Assembly: GCF_030063415.1 (NCBI RefSeq) | Contig: NZ_JASITA010000009.1 | Location: forward strand, 24,948 to 88,947 | Direction of reading: 5' to 3' | Length of the DNA: 64,000 nt | Origin: Streptomyces sp. H27-C3 | GTDB lineage: Bacteria; Actinomycetota; Actinomycetes; Streptomycetales; Streptomycetaceae | In this document: positions 27,063 to 35,643 of the stretch, one piece after another | How the letters are laid out: each line of letters begins with the position of its first letter | How positions within the stretch are numbered: the first letter of the stretch is position 1 | The notes under the pieces: model-generated | What the model saw: only the letters and a program-made list of their open reading frames with translations | Told to the model about the DNA's origin: nothing | Databases searched by the model: none | Program-made: the position numbers and the translations under genes

Positions 27063-28343
27063 GTGAAGCGCAAGCTCATCGCGGCGATAGGCGTCGCGGG
27101 CATGTTGGTCAGTGTTGCGGCGTGTGGCGATTCGGACAGCACGGGCGGTGGCGACAAGGCGAAGCCCAAGGAGCTGACGGTCTGGCTCACGGTCGACGCA
27201 CAGAACAACTGGCCCGAGTTGGTCAAGGCGGCCGACGACACGATCGTCAAGAAGTATCCGGGCATCAAGATCAAGCACGAGTACTACGGCTGGCCGGACA
27301 AGAACGCCAAGCTCGACGCCGTACTCGCCACGGACAAGGCTCCGGACGTGGTCGAGATGGGCAATTCCGAGATGGTCGGCTACATGGCCACCGGCGCGTT
27401 CGCCGAGATCGACCCGGCGAAGTTCGACAAGTCGGGCGACTGGCTGGACGGCCTCAAGCTGTCCGTCACCTACGAGGGCAAGACCTACGGCGTGCCGTAC
27501 TACGCCGGTGGCCGTGTGGGCACCTGGCGCAAGGACGTCGCCGCCGAAGCGGGCGTCAAGGCCGTGCCGAAGACGTACAAGGAGCTCACCTCCGCCCTGG
27601 ACAAGATCCAGAAGAAGCAGGGTGACAAGTACAGCGCCTGGTACCAGCCTTCGCCCGACTGGTACGCGGCCATGTCGTTCGTCTACGACGCCGGCGGCTC
27701 CATCGCCAAGCAGGACGGCGACCAGTGGAAGTCCAGCCTGTCCTCGCCCGAGTCCGTCAAGGGACTCAACGAGTACAAGAAGGTCCTCGACTCGTACATG
27801 CACGCCGACAAGACCAAGGACGAGTCCGACCGTCCGGTCGTCTTCGGCCAGGGCAAAGCGGCCACGATGTTCGCCGCTGCCTGGGAGGGCGGTACCGCCG
27901 CAGCCCCGGAGAACGACAAGGTCGGCAAGCTGGCCGACAAGATCGAGTCCTTCGTGATGCCCGGCCCGTCCGGCAAGAACCTCCCGGTCTTCCTCGGCGG
28001 TTCCGACCTTGCCGTCCCGGTCAAGTCCGACGCCCAGGCCGTCGCGGGTGAGTGGATCAACGCGTTCACCGGCGCCAAGGGCCAGAAGGGCCTCGTCGCC
28101 AAGGGCAACCTGCCCAACAACAAGACGGACCTGGAGCCGCTGAAGTCGGACCCGGCGACGGCCGTCCCGGCCACCGCCGCGGCGTCCAGCTGGTTCGTGC
28201 CCACCGCTCCGGGCTGGGGTCAGGTCGAGAAGGCCAAGCTCCTCCAGACCATGCTCCAGGAGATCGGTACCGGCAAGAAGTCGGTCGAGGCCGCCGCGAA
28301 GGCCGCCGACGCCAAGATCGACAAGGTCATCAACACCAAGTGA
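27063..28343 (+). CDS. dasA: Chitobiose-binding lipoprotein DasA
   Basis: A 426-residue ABC extracellular solute-binding lipoprotein. The signal peptide VKRKLIAAIGVAGMLV ends in a lipobox SVAAC, so the mature protein is anchored by its Cys. The rest has the family-1 binding-protein fold with conserved GWPDKNAKLDAVLATDKAPDV. In S. coelicolor and S. griseus DasA binds N,N'-diacetylchitobiose for the DasABC transporter, which is energised by the shared ATPase MsiK encoded elsewhere. GTG 27063 has GGAGG 9 nt upstream. DasR represses the gene through two upstream sites. Confidence 0.95.
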   Translation: MKRKLIAAIGVAGMLVSVAACGDSDSTGGGDKAKPKELTVWLTVDAQNNWPELVKAADDTIVKKYPGIKIKHEYYGWPDKNAKLDAVLATDKAPDVVEMGNSEMVGYMATGAFAEIDPAKFDKSGDWLDGLKLSVTYEGKTYGVPYYAGGRVGTWRKDVAAEAGVKAVPKTYKELTSALDKIQKKQGDKYSAWYQPSPDWYAAMSFVYDAGGSIAKQDGDQWKSSLSSPESVKGLNEYKKVLDSYMHADKTKDESDRPVVFGQGKAATMFAAAWEGGTAAAPENDKVGKLADKIESFVMPGPSGKNLPVFLGGSDLAVPVKSDAQAVAGEWINAFTGAKGQKGLVAKGNLPNNKTDLEPLKSDPATAVPATAAASSWFVPTAPGWGQVEKAKLLQTMLQEIGTGKKSVEAAAKAADAKIDKVINTK

Positions 28344-28350
28344 CCTCGAG

Positions 28351-28387
28351 TCGGCAGGGCCCCGCCGAACCGGGGGGGCCCTGCCGA
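28351..28387 (+). terminator. Intercistronic stem-loop between dasA and dasB
   Basis: TCGGCAGGGCCCC pairs with GGGGCCCTGCCGA, a perfect 13-bp stem. In the middle of an ABC operon such a hairpin usually stabilises or partly terminates mRNA, so that the binding protein is made in excess over the permeases. Confidence 0.8.
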
Positions 28388-28420
28388 CCGTAGCTGGAGA
28401 GGGACCCTGAGGAGCGCGCG

Positions 28421-29428
28421 ATGAGTGCCGCAGAGACAACCACCGCCAAGGTGCCGCCGACGCGGCAATCGCCACCGCCACCGACGGAGTCCGGGGCACG
28501 GCCCCCCGGGGCCGGGGGGCCGGTCAGGAAGAAGACCTCCGACAGAGCCGCGGTGCCCTGGGCGTTGCTCGCTCCCTGTCTGCTGATCATCGTGCTCGTC
28601 ATGGGCTATCCGCTGGTGCGGCTGGTCACGCTCTCCTTCCAGAGCTTCGGCAAGTCGGAGCTCTGGGGCTTCAAGGAGGCCGAGTGGGTCGGCTTCAAGA
28701 ACTTCGCCGCCATCCTCGGCGACAGCGAGTTCTGGTCGGTCGTCGTACGGACCATCGTCTTCACGGCCGGCGCCGTCATCTTCACCATGGTGATCGGCAT
28801 GGCCATCGCCCTGCTTCTGCAGCGGGTGTCCGGCTGGGTGAAGGCGCTCATCAGCATCGCCCTGGTGGCGAGCTGGGGCATGCCCATCATCGTGGCCACC
28901 GCGATCTTCAAGTGGATCTTCGACACCGACTACGGCGTACTCAACTGGCTGCTGAGCAAGCTGCCCGGCGTGGACATGGTCGGCCACAACTGGTTCGCCG
29001 GCGGGCCGCAGGGCCTCACCGTGATCATGCTGCTTGTGGTGTGGGGCGCGGTGCCGTTCGTCGTGATCACGCTGAGCGCCGGACTCACCCAGGTCCCCAA
29101 GGAGATGGAAGAGGCCGCGCGCCTCGACGGAGCAGGTGCCTGGGGCGTCTTCCGCTGGGTCACCCTGCCGATCCTCAAGCCCATCATCGTCATGCTGACG
29201 ACGCTCTCGGTGATCTGGGACATGGGCGTCTTCCCGCAGGTCTTCGTGATGCGCGGCGGCAACCCCGAAGCCGAGTTCCAACTGCTCACCACGTACTCGT
29301 ACCAGAAGGCGTTCGTCGTCAACGACTACTCCGGCGGCTCCGCGATCGCCCTGGTCACCGTGGTGCTGCTGCTCGGCGTCGTCGCCGTCTACATGCGCCA
29401 GATGCTCAAGATCGGAGAGGTGGAGTGA
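28421..29428 (+). CDS. dasB: Chitobiose ABC transporter permease DasB
   Basis: A 335-residue permease with a disordered Pro/Ala-rich N-terminus (about 1-45) and six hydrophobic helices. The EAA loop that contacts the ATPase is EEAARLDGAGAWGVFRWVTL near residue 230. It belongs to the MalF/LacF type of sugar permeases and pairs with DasC. Its stop codon overlaps the dasC GTG. No ATPase gene is present nearby, as expected for MsiK-dependent systems. Confidence 0.94.
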   Translation: MSAAETTTAKVPPTRQSPPPPTESGARPPGAGGPVRKKTSDRAAVPWALLAPCLLIIVLVMGYPLVRLVTLSFQSFGKSELWGFKEAEWVGFKNFAAILGDSEFWSVVVRTIVFTAGAVIFTMVIGMAIALLLQRVSGWVKALISIALVASWGMPIIVATAIFKWIFDTDYGVLNWLLSKLPGVDMVGHNWFAGGPQGLTVIMLLVVWGAVPFVVITLSAGLTQVPKEMEEAARLDGAGAWGVFRWVTLPILKPIIVMLTTLSVIWDMGVFPQVFVMRGGNPEAEFQLLTTYSYQKAFVVNDYSGGSAIALVTVVLLLGVVAVYMRQMLKIGEVE

Positions 29429-30315
29429 CCTCGACCACCGCGGCTCCCGCCGTCGTTCCCCGTCCCAAGGGCCGTCTCAGGGGCAAGCCCCGCAAGGGCA
29501 GGAAGGGCAAGGCCGGCTGGAACGCGCTGGGCCTGCTGGTCTTCGTCGTCGTGGGCTTCCCGGTCTACTGGATGCTCAATACGGCGTTCAAGCCGGCCAA
29601 GGACGCGATCGATCCCGATCCGCAGTTCTTCCCCAGCCCGTTCACGCTGGAGAACTTCCGACGGGCGTTCGACGTCTCGGACTTCTGGGGGCCGGTCGGG
29701 CGCAGCCTCCTCGTCTCCTCCGTCGTGGTCGTCATCGGCATCATCGTCGGCATGCTCGCCGCGCTGGCCATCTCCCGGTTCGCCTTCCGCGGCCGCAAGA
29801 TTGTGATCGTCGGCATCCTCGCGGTCCAGATGGTGCCGCTGGTCGCCATGATCATCCCGGTCTTCCTGCTGCTGAACGAGCTCGGTCAGTACGACAAGAT
29901 CACCGGCCTGATCATCACGTACCTGACCTTCATCCTGCCGTTCACGGTCTGGACGCTGCGCGGTTTCATCGTGAACATTCCCAAGGAGCTGGAGGAGGCG
30001 GCCATGGTCGACGGCTGCACCCGCACCGGTGCCTTCGTCCGCGTGGTCTTCCCGCTGCTCGCGCCGGGCATGGTGGCCACTTCCGTCTACGGGTTCATCC
30101 AGGCGTGGAACGAGTACCTGTACGCGCTGATGCTGATGAGCCAGCAGAACCAGACCGCCACCGTCTGGCTCGGCAACTTCACCACCAAGCACGGCACCGA
30201 GTACGCCCCGATGATGGCCGGTGCCACGATGATGGCCGTCCCCATCGTGATTCTTTTCCTCCTCGTCCAGCGCAAGATGGCCGCGGGTCTGACGGCCGGC
30301 GCAGTGAAGGGATGA
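29425..30315 (+). CDS. dasC: Chitobiose ABC transporter permease DasC
   Basis: A 296-residue MalG-type permease starting at GTG 29425, which overlaps the dasB stop (GTGA). A basic N-terminus (about 1-30) precedes six hydrophobic helices, and the EAA loop ELEEAAMVDGCTRTGAFVRV is near residue 190. With DasB it forms the membrane channel for diacetylchitobiose. Upstream in-frame sequence inside dasB is a shadow and not part of the protein. Confidence 0.94.
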   Translation: MTSTTAAPAVVPRPKGRLRGKPRKGRKGKAGWNALGLLVFVVVGFPVYWMLNTAFKPAKDAIDPDPQFFPSPFTLENFRRAFDVSDFWGPVGRSLLVSSVVVVIGIIVGMLAALAISRFAFRGRKIVIVGILAVQMVPLVAMIIPVFLLLNELGQYDKITGLIITYLTFILPFTVWTLRGFIVNIPKELEEAAMVDGCTRTGAFVRVVFPLLAPGMVATSVYGFIQAWNEYLYALMLMSQQNQTATVWLGNFTTKHGTEYAPMMAGATMMAVPIVILFLLVQRKMAAGLTAGAVKG

Positions 30316-30322
30316 CGCTGCC

Positions 30323-31852
30323 ATGACGACACTGGTAAGCCCTACGAGCACGCTGACCCGCGATGCCCTGGCGGTCCTCCAGCCCGGCTTCGTGGGCGCC
30401 ACCGCCCCCGACTGGCTGCTGCGCCGGGTCGGCGAAGGCCTGTCCTCGGTCGGCCTGTTCGGCCGCAACATCACCTCGCCACGACAACTGGCCGCACTCA
30501 CCGCGCAGTTGCGGGCCGAGCGCGACGATATCCTGGTCGCGATCGACGAGGAGGGCGGTGACGTCACCCGCTTGGAGGTGCAGAGCGGCTCGTCCTTCCC
30601 CGGCAACCTGGCGCTCGGCGCCGTCGACGACACCGACCTGACCCGGGCCGTCGCCCGCGAGCTGGGCCGCAGGCTGGCCGAGTGCGGGGTCAACCTCAAC
30701 TGGTCGCCGTCCGCCGACGTCAACTCCAACCCGGGCAACCCGGTCATCGGCGTACGCTCCTTCGGCGCCGACACACAACTGGTGGCGCGCCACACGGCGG
30801 CATACATCGAGGGCCTGCAGTCCTCGGGTGTCGCCGCGTGCACCAAGCACTTCCCCGGGCACGGCGACACCGCCGTCGACTCGCACCACGCGCTGCCCCG
30901 CATCGACGTGGACCTGGACATCCTGCACGCCCGTGAACTGGTGCCGTTCCGGGCCGCCATCGCGGCGGGCTCCAAGTCCGTGATGAGCGCCCACATCCTG
31001 CTCTCCGCGCTCGACCGGGACCGCCCGGCGACGCTGAGCCCCCAGGTCCTCACGGGCCTGCTGCGCGACGAGCTGGGCTACCAGGGCCTGATCATCACCG
31101 ACGGCATGGAGATGCGGGCCATCTCCGGTACGTACGGCATCGAGCACGGCAGTGTCCTGGCGATCGCCGCGGGCGCCGACGCGATCTGCGTGGGCGGCGG
31201 CCTGGCCGACGACGAGATCGTGGTGCGGCTGCGCGACGCGCTGGTCGCCGCCGTGCACAGCGGCGAACTGCCCGAGGAGCGGCTGGCCGACGCGGCCGAG
31301 CGGGTGCGTTCGCTGGCCCGCTGGACACAGCACAGCCGGGGAATCGCGGAGCGGGGTCCGGACGCGGGTTCGCTCGCGGGGGACGCCTTCGCGCCGGGTT
31401 CCGCCGCGGGCATCGGCCTGGTCGCGGCCCGCCGCGCGCTGCGGGTCACCCGGAGCGACGAGCGGTTCACCCCGGTCGGGGAGGCGCCGTACGTCGCCGC
31501 CTTCACGCCCGAGGCGAACATCGCCGTCGGTGACGAGACGCCGTGGGGCCTGGCCGCCGAGCTGGCGCGGCTGCTGCCGGGTACCGAGACGGGTACGTAC
31601 GGCAGCGAGAGCGAGGCCGGGAGCGTGCTGCGGGCGGCGGGGGACCGCAGGGTCGTGGCCGTGGTGCGCGACGTGCACCGGCATGCCTGGATGGCCGGGG
31701 CGCTCGACGCACTGCTGGCCGTGCGGCCCGACACGGTCGTGGTCGAGATGGGGGTTCCCGAGGCGCCGCCGCGCGGTGCGCTGTACATCGCCACGCACGG
31801 CGCGGCGCGGGTCTGCGGGCGGGCCGCGGCGGAGGTTGTCGCCGGGGTCTGA
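30323..31852 (+). CDS. dasD: Glycoside hydrolase family 3 beta-N-acetylglucosaminidase
   Basis: A 509-residue intracellular GH3 enzyme with no signal peptide. The NagZ-type signature KHFPGHGDTAVDSHHALP (near 175-192) supplies the His/Asp general-acid dyad, and the nucleophile is the Asp in IITDGMEM (near 257). The C-terminal ~170 residues form the second GH3 domain. It starts 7 bp after dasC, so it is in the same operon, where it would split imported chitobiose to GlcNAc. Muropeptide recycling is the known alternative role of the NagZ group; the das context favours chitobiose. Confidence 0.92.
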   Translation: MTTLVSPTSTLTRDALAVLQPGFVGATAPDWLLRRVGEGLSSVGLFGRNITSPRQLAALTAQLRAERDDILVAIDEEGGDVTRLEVQSGSSFPGNLALGAVDDTDLTRAVARELGRRLAECGVNLNWSPSADVNSNPGNPVIGVRSFGADTQLVARHTAAYIEGLQSSGVAACTKHFPGHGDTAVDSHHALPRIDVDLDILHARELVPFRAAIAAGSKSVMSAHILLSALDRDRPATLSPQVLTGLLRDELGYQGLIITDGMEMRAISGTYGIEHGSVLAIAAGADAICVGGGLADDEIVVRLRDALVAAVHSGELPEERLADAAERVRSLARWTQHSRGIAERGPDAGSLAGDAFAPGSAAGIGLVAARRALRVTRSDERFTPVGEAPYVAAFTPEANIAVGDETPWGLAAELARLLPGTETGTYGSESEAGSVLRAAGDRRVVAVVRDVHRHAWMAGALDALLAVRPDTVVVEMGVPEAPPRGALYIATHGAARVCGRAAAEVVAGV

Positions 31853-31917
31853 GGGTGCGTGGGCGCCGGGACGGTCGGGGGGCCGCCTGCGGCGCCTTCG
31901 CGCTGTCCGGACCCTCG

Positions 31918-31944
31918 TGGGCCGCTTCCTGGGGCGGCGGCCCA
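31918..31944. terminator. Terminator between dasD and nagB
   Basis: TGGGCCGC (31918-31925) pairs with GCGGCCCA (31937-31944) in the 123-bp convergent gap. It is likely bidirectional. Confidence 0.65.
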
Positions 31945-31975
31945 CTTTGGGGGCGGCGAGATGCGGCCGGTCCGG

Positions 31976-32758
31976 TTACAGGCCCTGCCACGCGGGCTTG
32001 GCCGCGTACGTGTCGCGGAAGTAGTCCGCCAGCTTCAGCTGGGCCGCCGCCGCCTCGTCGATCACGACCGTCGCGTGCGGGTGCAGCTGCAGTGCCGACG
32101 CGGGCACCAGCGCGGACACCGGCCCCTCCACGGTCTGGGCCACCGCCTCGGCCTTGCCGGCGCCGGTGGCGAGCAGCACCAGGTGACGGGCCTCCAGGAT
32201 GGTGCCGATGCCCTGGGTGATGACGTGGTGCGGCACCTCGTCGGGGCTGTCGAAGAACCGCGCGTTGTCCTGCCGGGTCTGCCGCGTCAGCGTCTTGATG
32301 CGGGTGCGCGAGGCGAGCGAGGAGCAGGGCTCGTTGAAGCCGATGTGCCCGTCGGTGCCGATGCCGAGGATCTGGAGGTCCACGCCACCCGCCCCGGCGA
32401 GCGTGCGCTCGTACGCCTCGCAGGCGGCCTGGACGTCCTCGGCCGCCCCGTCGGGGCCCATGAACGACGCCTCGGTCAGGCCGAGCGGCTCGACGACCTC
32501 GCGCAGCACCACCGAGCGGTACGACTCGGGGTGACCGGTGGGCAGGCCGACGTACTCGTCGAGCTGGCAGATGCGGGCGCGCGAGGCGTCGACGGCGCCT
32601 GCGCGCACCTTGGCAATCAGCGCCTGGTAGATGGGCAGCGGCGTCGAACCGGTGGCCACGCCGAGCAGGGCGTCGGCCTTGCGGCTCAGCAGGCCGACTA
32701 TGCCCTCCGCGATGAGCTCGCCACCTGCCTTGGCGTCCGGGACGATGACAACTTCCAC
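31976..32758 (-). CDS. nagB: Glucosamine-6-phosphate deaminase
   Basis: A 260-residue NagB enzyme converting glucosamine-6-phosphate to fructose-6-phosphate and ammonia, the last step of aminosugar catabolism. Motifs: ATGSTPLPIYQAL (phosphate loop), QLDEYVGL, GIGTDGHIGFNEP with the catalytic Asp/His, and HHVITQGIGTI. GTG 32758 is chosen from similarity; GGCAGG lies upstream. A DasR-type operator overlaps its promoter region. It is convergent with dasD. Removal of glucosamine-6-phosphate also removes the effector of DasR, so the enzyme is part of the feedback loop. Confidence 0.94.
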   Translation of the reverse strand: MEVVIVPDAKAGGELIAEGIVGLLSRKADALLGVATGSTPLPIYQALIAKVRAGAVDASRARICQLDEYVGLPTGHPESYRSVVLREVVEPLGLTEASFMGPDGAAEDVQAACEAYERTLAGAGGVDLQILGIGTDGHIGFNEPCSSLASRTRIKTLTRQTRQDNARFFDSPDEVPHHVITQGIGTILEARHLVLLATGAGKAEAVAQTVEGPVSALVPASALQLHPHATVVIDEAAAAQLKLADYFRDTYAAKPAWQGL

Positions 32759-32789
32759 GCTGGGCCTGCCGATCTGAAGAAATGAGAAG

Positions 32790-32805
32790 TGTGGTATAGA
32801 CCAAT
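32790..32805. promoter_or_regulatory. DasR-responsive element upstream of nagB
   Basis: TGTGGTATAGACCAAT; its core TGGTATAGACCA matches the dre core at 11 of 12 positions. It is 32 bp upstream of the nagB start. Confidence 0.85.
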
Positions 32806-33406
32806 CTAGCAGAGGGGGCGGGGCGTGTCCGTTGCCAACGGGTGAACTCCTCGGGTCGGCGGGCGCGCAGGCGTGCGCGGCCGGTCGGCCGGGAGGCTCG
32901 GCGGGGGCCCCGATCAGCATGGCGCGGATCGTGACGGTCAGCCACCTGGAGGCCAGGGTGCGCCCACGGGCGGGACTGGATGGCGCGCGATGCGCGAGGG
33001 CCGGTGGGCCGGGGGCGGCGTGGTCGGCCGGGAATCCGTGAGGCCCCTGGGGCGAGTGGTGCGTCCGCGGCTCGAAGGCGGGGCCGGCACCCGCGGGCCG
33101 CGGCACCGCGACGGGACCCTCGGCCCGTCCGGCACCGCAGCCCGGAGTTGCTTCGGCCGACGGGCGTGCGGGCCCGGCCGGCCGATGGAGAGGCGGTGGC
33201 GCAGTCAGGGCAGAGAGCGCCGACCACCTCGATCCACCCTCCTGTGCGGGGAGGGCGGAGGCTTTATCGGCCCATTGTGGACTAGACCATTCTCCTGTGT
33301 CCATGGATGCGAGGCACCCACTTTTCGGTGCTTCCTCCATACCGGGCGTACCCGACCGAACGTCCGCTCGGTACACAACGCGGGTACTCTCGCACATGTG
33401 CCCTCC
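32806..33406. other. 601-bp divergent region nagB / sensor kinase
   Basis: No convincing gene. Open frames here are very GC-rich and low in sequence complexity, with no ribosome-binding sites. It carries a further DasR-like operator at 33276-33291 and presumably the promoters of the kinase and nagB. Confidence 0.5.
33276..33291. promoter_or_regulatory. DasR-like operator upstream of sensor kinase
   Basis: TGTGGACTAGACCATT; its core TGGACTAGACCA matches the dre core at 11 of 12 positions. It lies 116 bp before the kinase start and about 520 bp from nagB. Confidence 0.65.
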
Positions 33407-34873
33407 ATGAACGACCTCGTACGTCAGCACACCGCCCTCAGCGACACCGACCTCGAGTGGCTCCACCTGCTGGTCTCGGAGTGGCAGCTGCTCTCCGACC
33501 TGTCCTTCGCCGACCTCGTCCTGTGGGTCCCCACGCTCGACGGCACCCGCTATGTGTCGGTCGCCCAGATGCGCCCCAACACCGGGCCCACCTCCTACCA
33601 GGACGACATGGTCGGCCACCTCGTCCCGCGAGGCCGCCGCCCCATGCTCGACGCCGCCCTCGACGAGGGCCGGATCGTGCGCGAGGGCGACCCCGAGTGG
33701 CGGGAGGAGGTCCCGGTCCGGGTCGAGTCGATCCCGGTGCGCCGCGAGGGCCGCGTCCTCGGCGTCATCGCCCGCAATACGAACCTGCTGACGGTACGCA
33801 CGCCCAGCCGCCTCGAACTCACTTACCTGCAGAGCGCCTCCGACCTGGCCCAGATGATCGCGGCCGGGTCCTTCCCGTTCCCGGGCGACCAGGTCGACAT
33901 GGACGCGTCGCCGCGCGTCGGCGACGGCCTGATCAGGCTCGACGCGGACAGCATCGTCCAGTACGCCAGCCCCAACGCGCTCTCCGCGTACCACCGTCTG
34001 GGCCTCGCGTCCGACCTGGTCGGCCAGCACTTGGGCCAGGCCACCGCTGAACTCGCCCCCTCCCGCGGCCCCGTGGACGAGGCCCTGGTCAAGCTTGCCA
34101 GTGGCTGGGCCCCCAGGGAGACCGAGGTCGAGGGCGGCGACGGGGTGATCCAGCTGCGCGCGATCCCGCTCAAGCCCAAGGGCATCCGCATCGGTTCGCT
34201 CGTGCTGTGCCGCGACGTCACCGAACTACGGCGGCGCGAGCGCGAATTGATCACTAAGGACGCCACCATCCGGGAAATCCACCACCGGGTGAAGAACAAC
34301 CTCCAGACGGTGGCGGCGCTGCTGCGGCTGCAGGCCCGCCGGATGGACTCGGAGCAGGGCCGCGAGGCACTGAACGAGGCGGTGCGCCGGGTCGGGTCGA
34401 TCGCGATCGTCCATGAGACGCTCTCGCAGAACCTCGACGAGCGCGTGGAGTTCGACGAGATCGCCGACCGGGTGATCGCGATGGTCGCCGAGATCTCGCC
34501 GGCCAAGGTCAGTTGCCGGCGGACCGGCCGCTTCGGCATCCTCGACGCCGAGGTCGCCACCCCGCTCGCGATGGTCCTCACCGAAGTTCTGCAGAACGCG
34601 CTGGAGCACGCGTTCGCACCGGCCGAGCAGGGCTCGGTCGAGGTGTCGGCGGTACGCGGCGGCACCCGCGCCGACGGGCGGCTGCTGATCACGGTGCTGG
34701 ACGACGGCCGCGGGCTGCCCGAGGGATTCGACGCCAAGCGGACCGGCAATCTGGGGCTCCAGATCGTACGCACCCTGGTGGAGGGCGAGTTGGGCGGCAG
34801 CTTCGACATGGTGCCGGGTCCGGAGCGCGGCACCCGCGTCGTACTCGATGTCCCCGTGCGGACCGACAAGTAG
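33407..34873 (+). CDS. PdtaS-like sensor histidine kinase
   Basis: A 488-residue soluble kinase. An N-terminal GAF-like sensor (about 1-150) and a PAS-like region (about 170-280) precede the HisKA_2 motif IREIHHRVKNNLQTVAALLR (phosphorylated His near 292) and an HATPase_c domain with QNALEHAF and DDGRGLPEGF. This family phosphorylates response regulators with ANTAR RNA-binding output in actinobacteria (PdtaS/PdtaR). ATG 33407 is chosen; GTG 33398 is an in-frame alternative. The open frame upstream of 33398 is noncoding composition. A DasR-like site lies 116 bp upstream. No cognate regulator is adjacent. Confidence 0.9.
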   Translation: MNDLVRQHTALSDTDLEWLHLLVSEWQLLSDLSFADLVLWVPTLDGTRYVSVAQMRPNTGPTSYQDDMVGHLVPRGRRPMLDAALDEGRIVREGDPEWREEVPVRVESIPVRREGRVLGVIARNTNLLTVRTPSRLELTYLQSASDLAQMIAAGSFPFPGDQVDMDASPRVGDGLIRLDADSIVQYASPNALSAYHRLGLASDLVGQHLGQATAELAPSRGPVDEALVKLASGWAPRETEVEGGDGVIQLRAIPLKPKGIRIGSLVLCRDVTELRRRERELITKDATIREIHHRVKNNLQTVAALLRLQARRMDSEQGREALNEAVRRVGSIAIVHETLSQNLDERVEFDEIADRVIAMVAEISPAKVSCRRTGRFGILDAEVATPLAMVLTEVLQNALEHAFAPAEQGSVEVSAVRGGTRADGRLLITVLDDGRGLPEGFDAKRTGNLGLQIVRTLVEGELGGSFDMVPGPERGTRVVLDVPVRTDK

Positions 34874-34915
34874 CGCCCGAGTAGCGCCCGAATCAGCGGA
34901 AGTCCCGGAGAACAG

Positions 34916-34954
34916 CAGTGAGCCCCGGACCGTGGAACGGTTCGGGGCTCACTG
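34916..34954. terminator. Bidirectional terminator kinase / wblE
   Basis: CAGTGAGCCCCGGACCGT pairs with ACGGTTCGGGGCTCACTG, an 18-bp stem with one mismatch. It sits between the convergent kinase and wblE genes. Confidence 0.88.
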
Positions 34955-35067
34955 TCTAGTGCTCACGTTGCTGTGCGCATTGGGGGGTACTGCGCGCTGC
35001 GACTCGGGGGCGGGAGGTGCGTACTCGCTGTACGCGCCGCCAAGCTCAGGCTGTTGGCAGGGGTGGG

Positions 35068-35325
35068 TCAGGCGGTAGCGTTACGCGCCCGGTTGCGAGC
35101 GGCACGGCGCTTCATCGCGCGGCGCTCGTCCTCGCTGAGGCCACCCCAGACACCCGAGTCCTGGCCGGACTCGAGCGCCCACTGCAGGCACTGCTCCATG
35201 ACGGGGCAGCGGCGGCAGACGGCCTTGGCTTCCTCGATCTGCAGCAGCGCAGGACCGGTGTTGCCGATGGGGAAGAACAGCTCGGGATCTTCCTCGCGAC
35301 AAACGGCGTTGTGACGCCAGTCCAT
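35068..35325 (-). CDS. wblE: WhiB-like [4Fe-4S] regulator WblE
   Basis: An 85-residue Wbl protein. The four cluster cysteines are C9, C37, C40 and C46 (CRRCPVMEQC), followed by the GVWGGLSEDE turn that contacts the sigma factor and a basic C-terminal tail RRAARNRARNATA. Position and length fit WblE, the orthologue of mycobacterial WhiB1, which is nitric-oxide sensitive and close to essential. There is a 318-bp region upstream with room for complex promoter control. Confidence 0.93.
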   Translation of the reverse strand: MDWRHNAVCREEDPELFFPIGNTGPALLQIEEAKAVCRRCPVMEQCLQWALESGQDSGVWGGLSEDERRAMKRRAARNRARNATA

Positions 35326-35643
35326 GGCTGCTACCTCTCCTTGGTATTACGTGCAGGTTGCTTGTGAATGTGAACGCTTTCACGAATCCCCCCGCAAGTG
35401 AAGGGCCGACTGCCAGATGAACTGGTGTGGTCCTGGATGTGAGGAGGGGTTCTGGCTCTCAGTGGAGGCTGGTGTTGCGGGCCGTCCCGATCGCCATGTA
35501 GAGATTCGCAAACCTCGGCGCCGGGCACAACCCCTTCCGGAAAGTTTTTTTTGATTCCTTGGTGTCGGCTAGGTCACAGCCGTACTTCCATGGGGTGGAC
35601 CTCTGCCCAAACGTTCGAGTTAAAGGACTTTCGGCCCTTCCAC
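35326..35643. other. Upstream region of wblE
   Basis: 318 bp, less GC-rich than its surroundings, with a small palindrome GTGAACGCTTTCAC at 35370-35383 and no coding signal. It should contain the wblE promoters; no box could be assigned with confidence. Confidence 0.4.

Noticed and set aside
32832..33398. Protein-coding extension upstream of the PdtaS-like kinase
   Set aside because: The frame is open by GC bias only. Its sequence is low in complexity and it crosses the DasR-like operator; the domain begins at MNDLVRQHTALSD.
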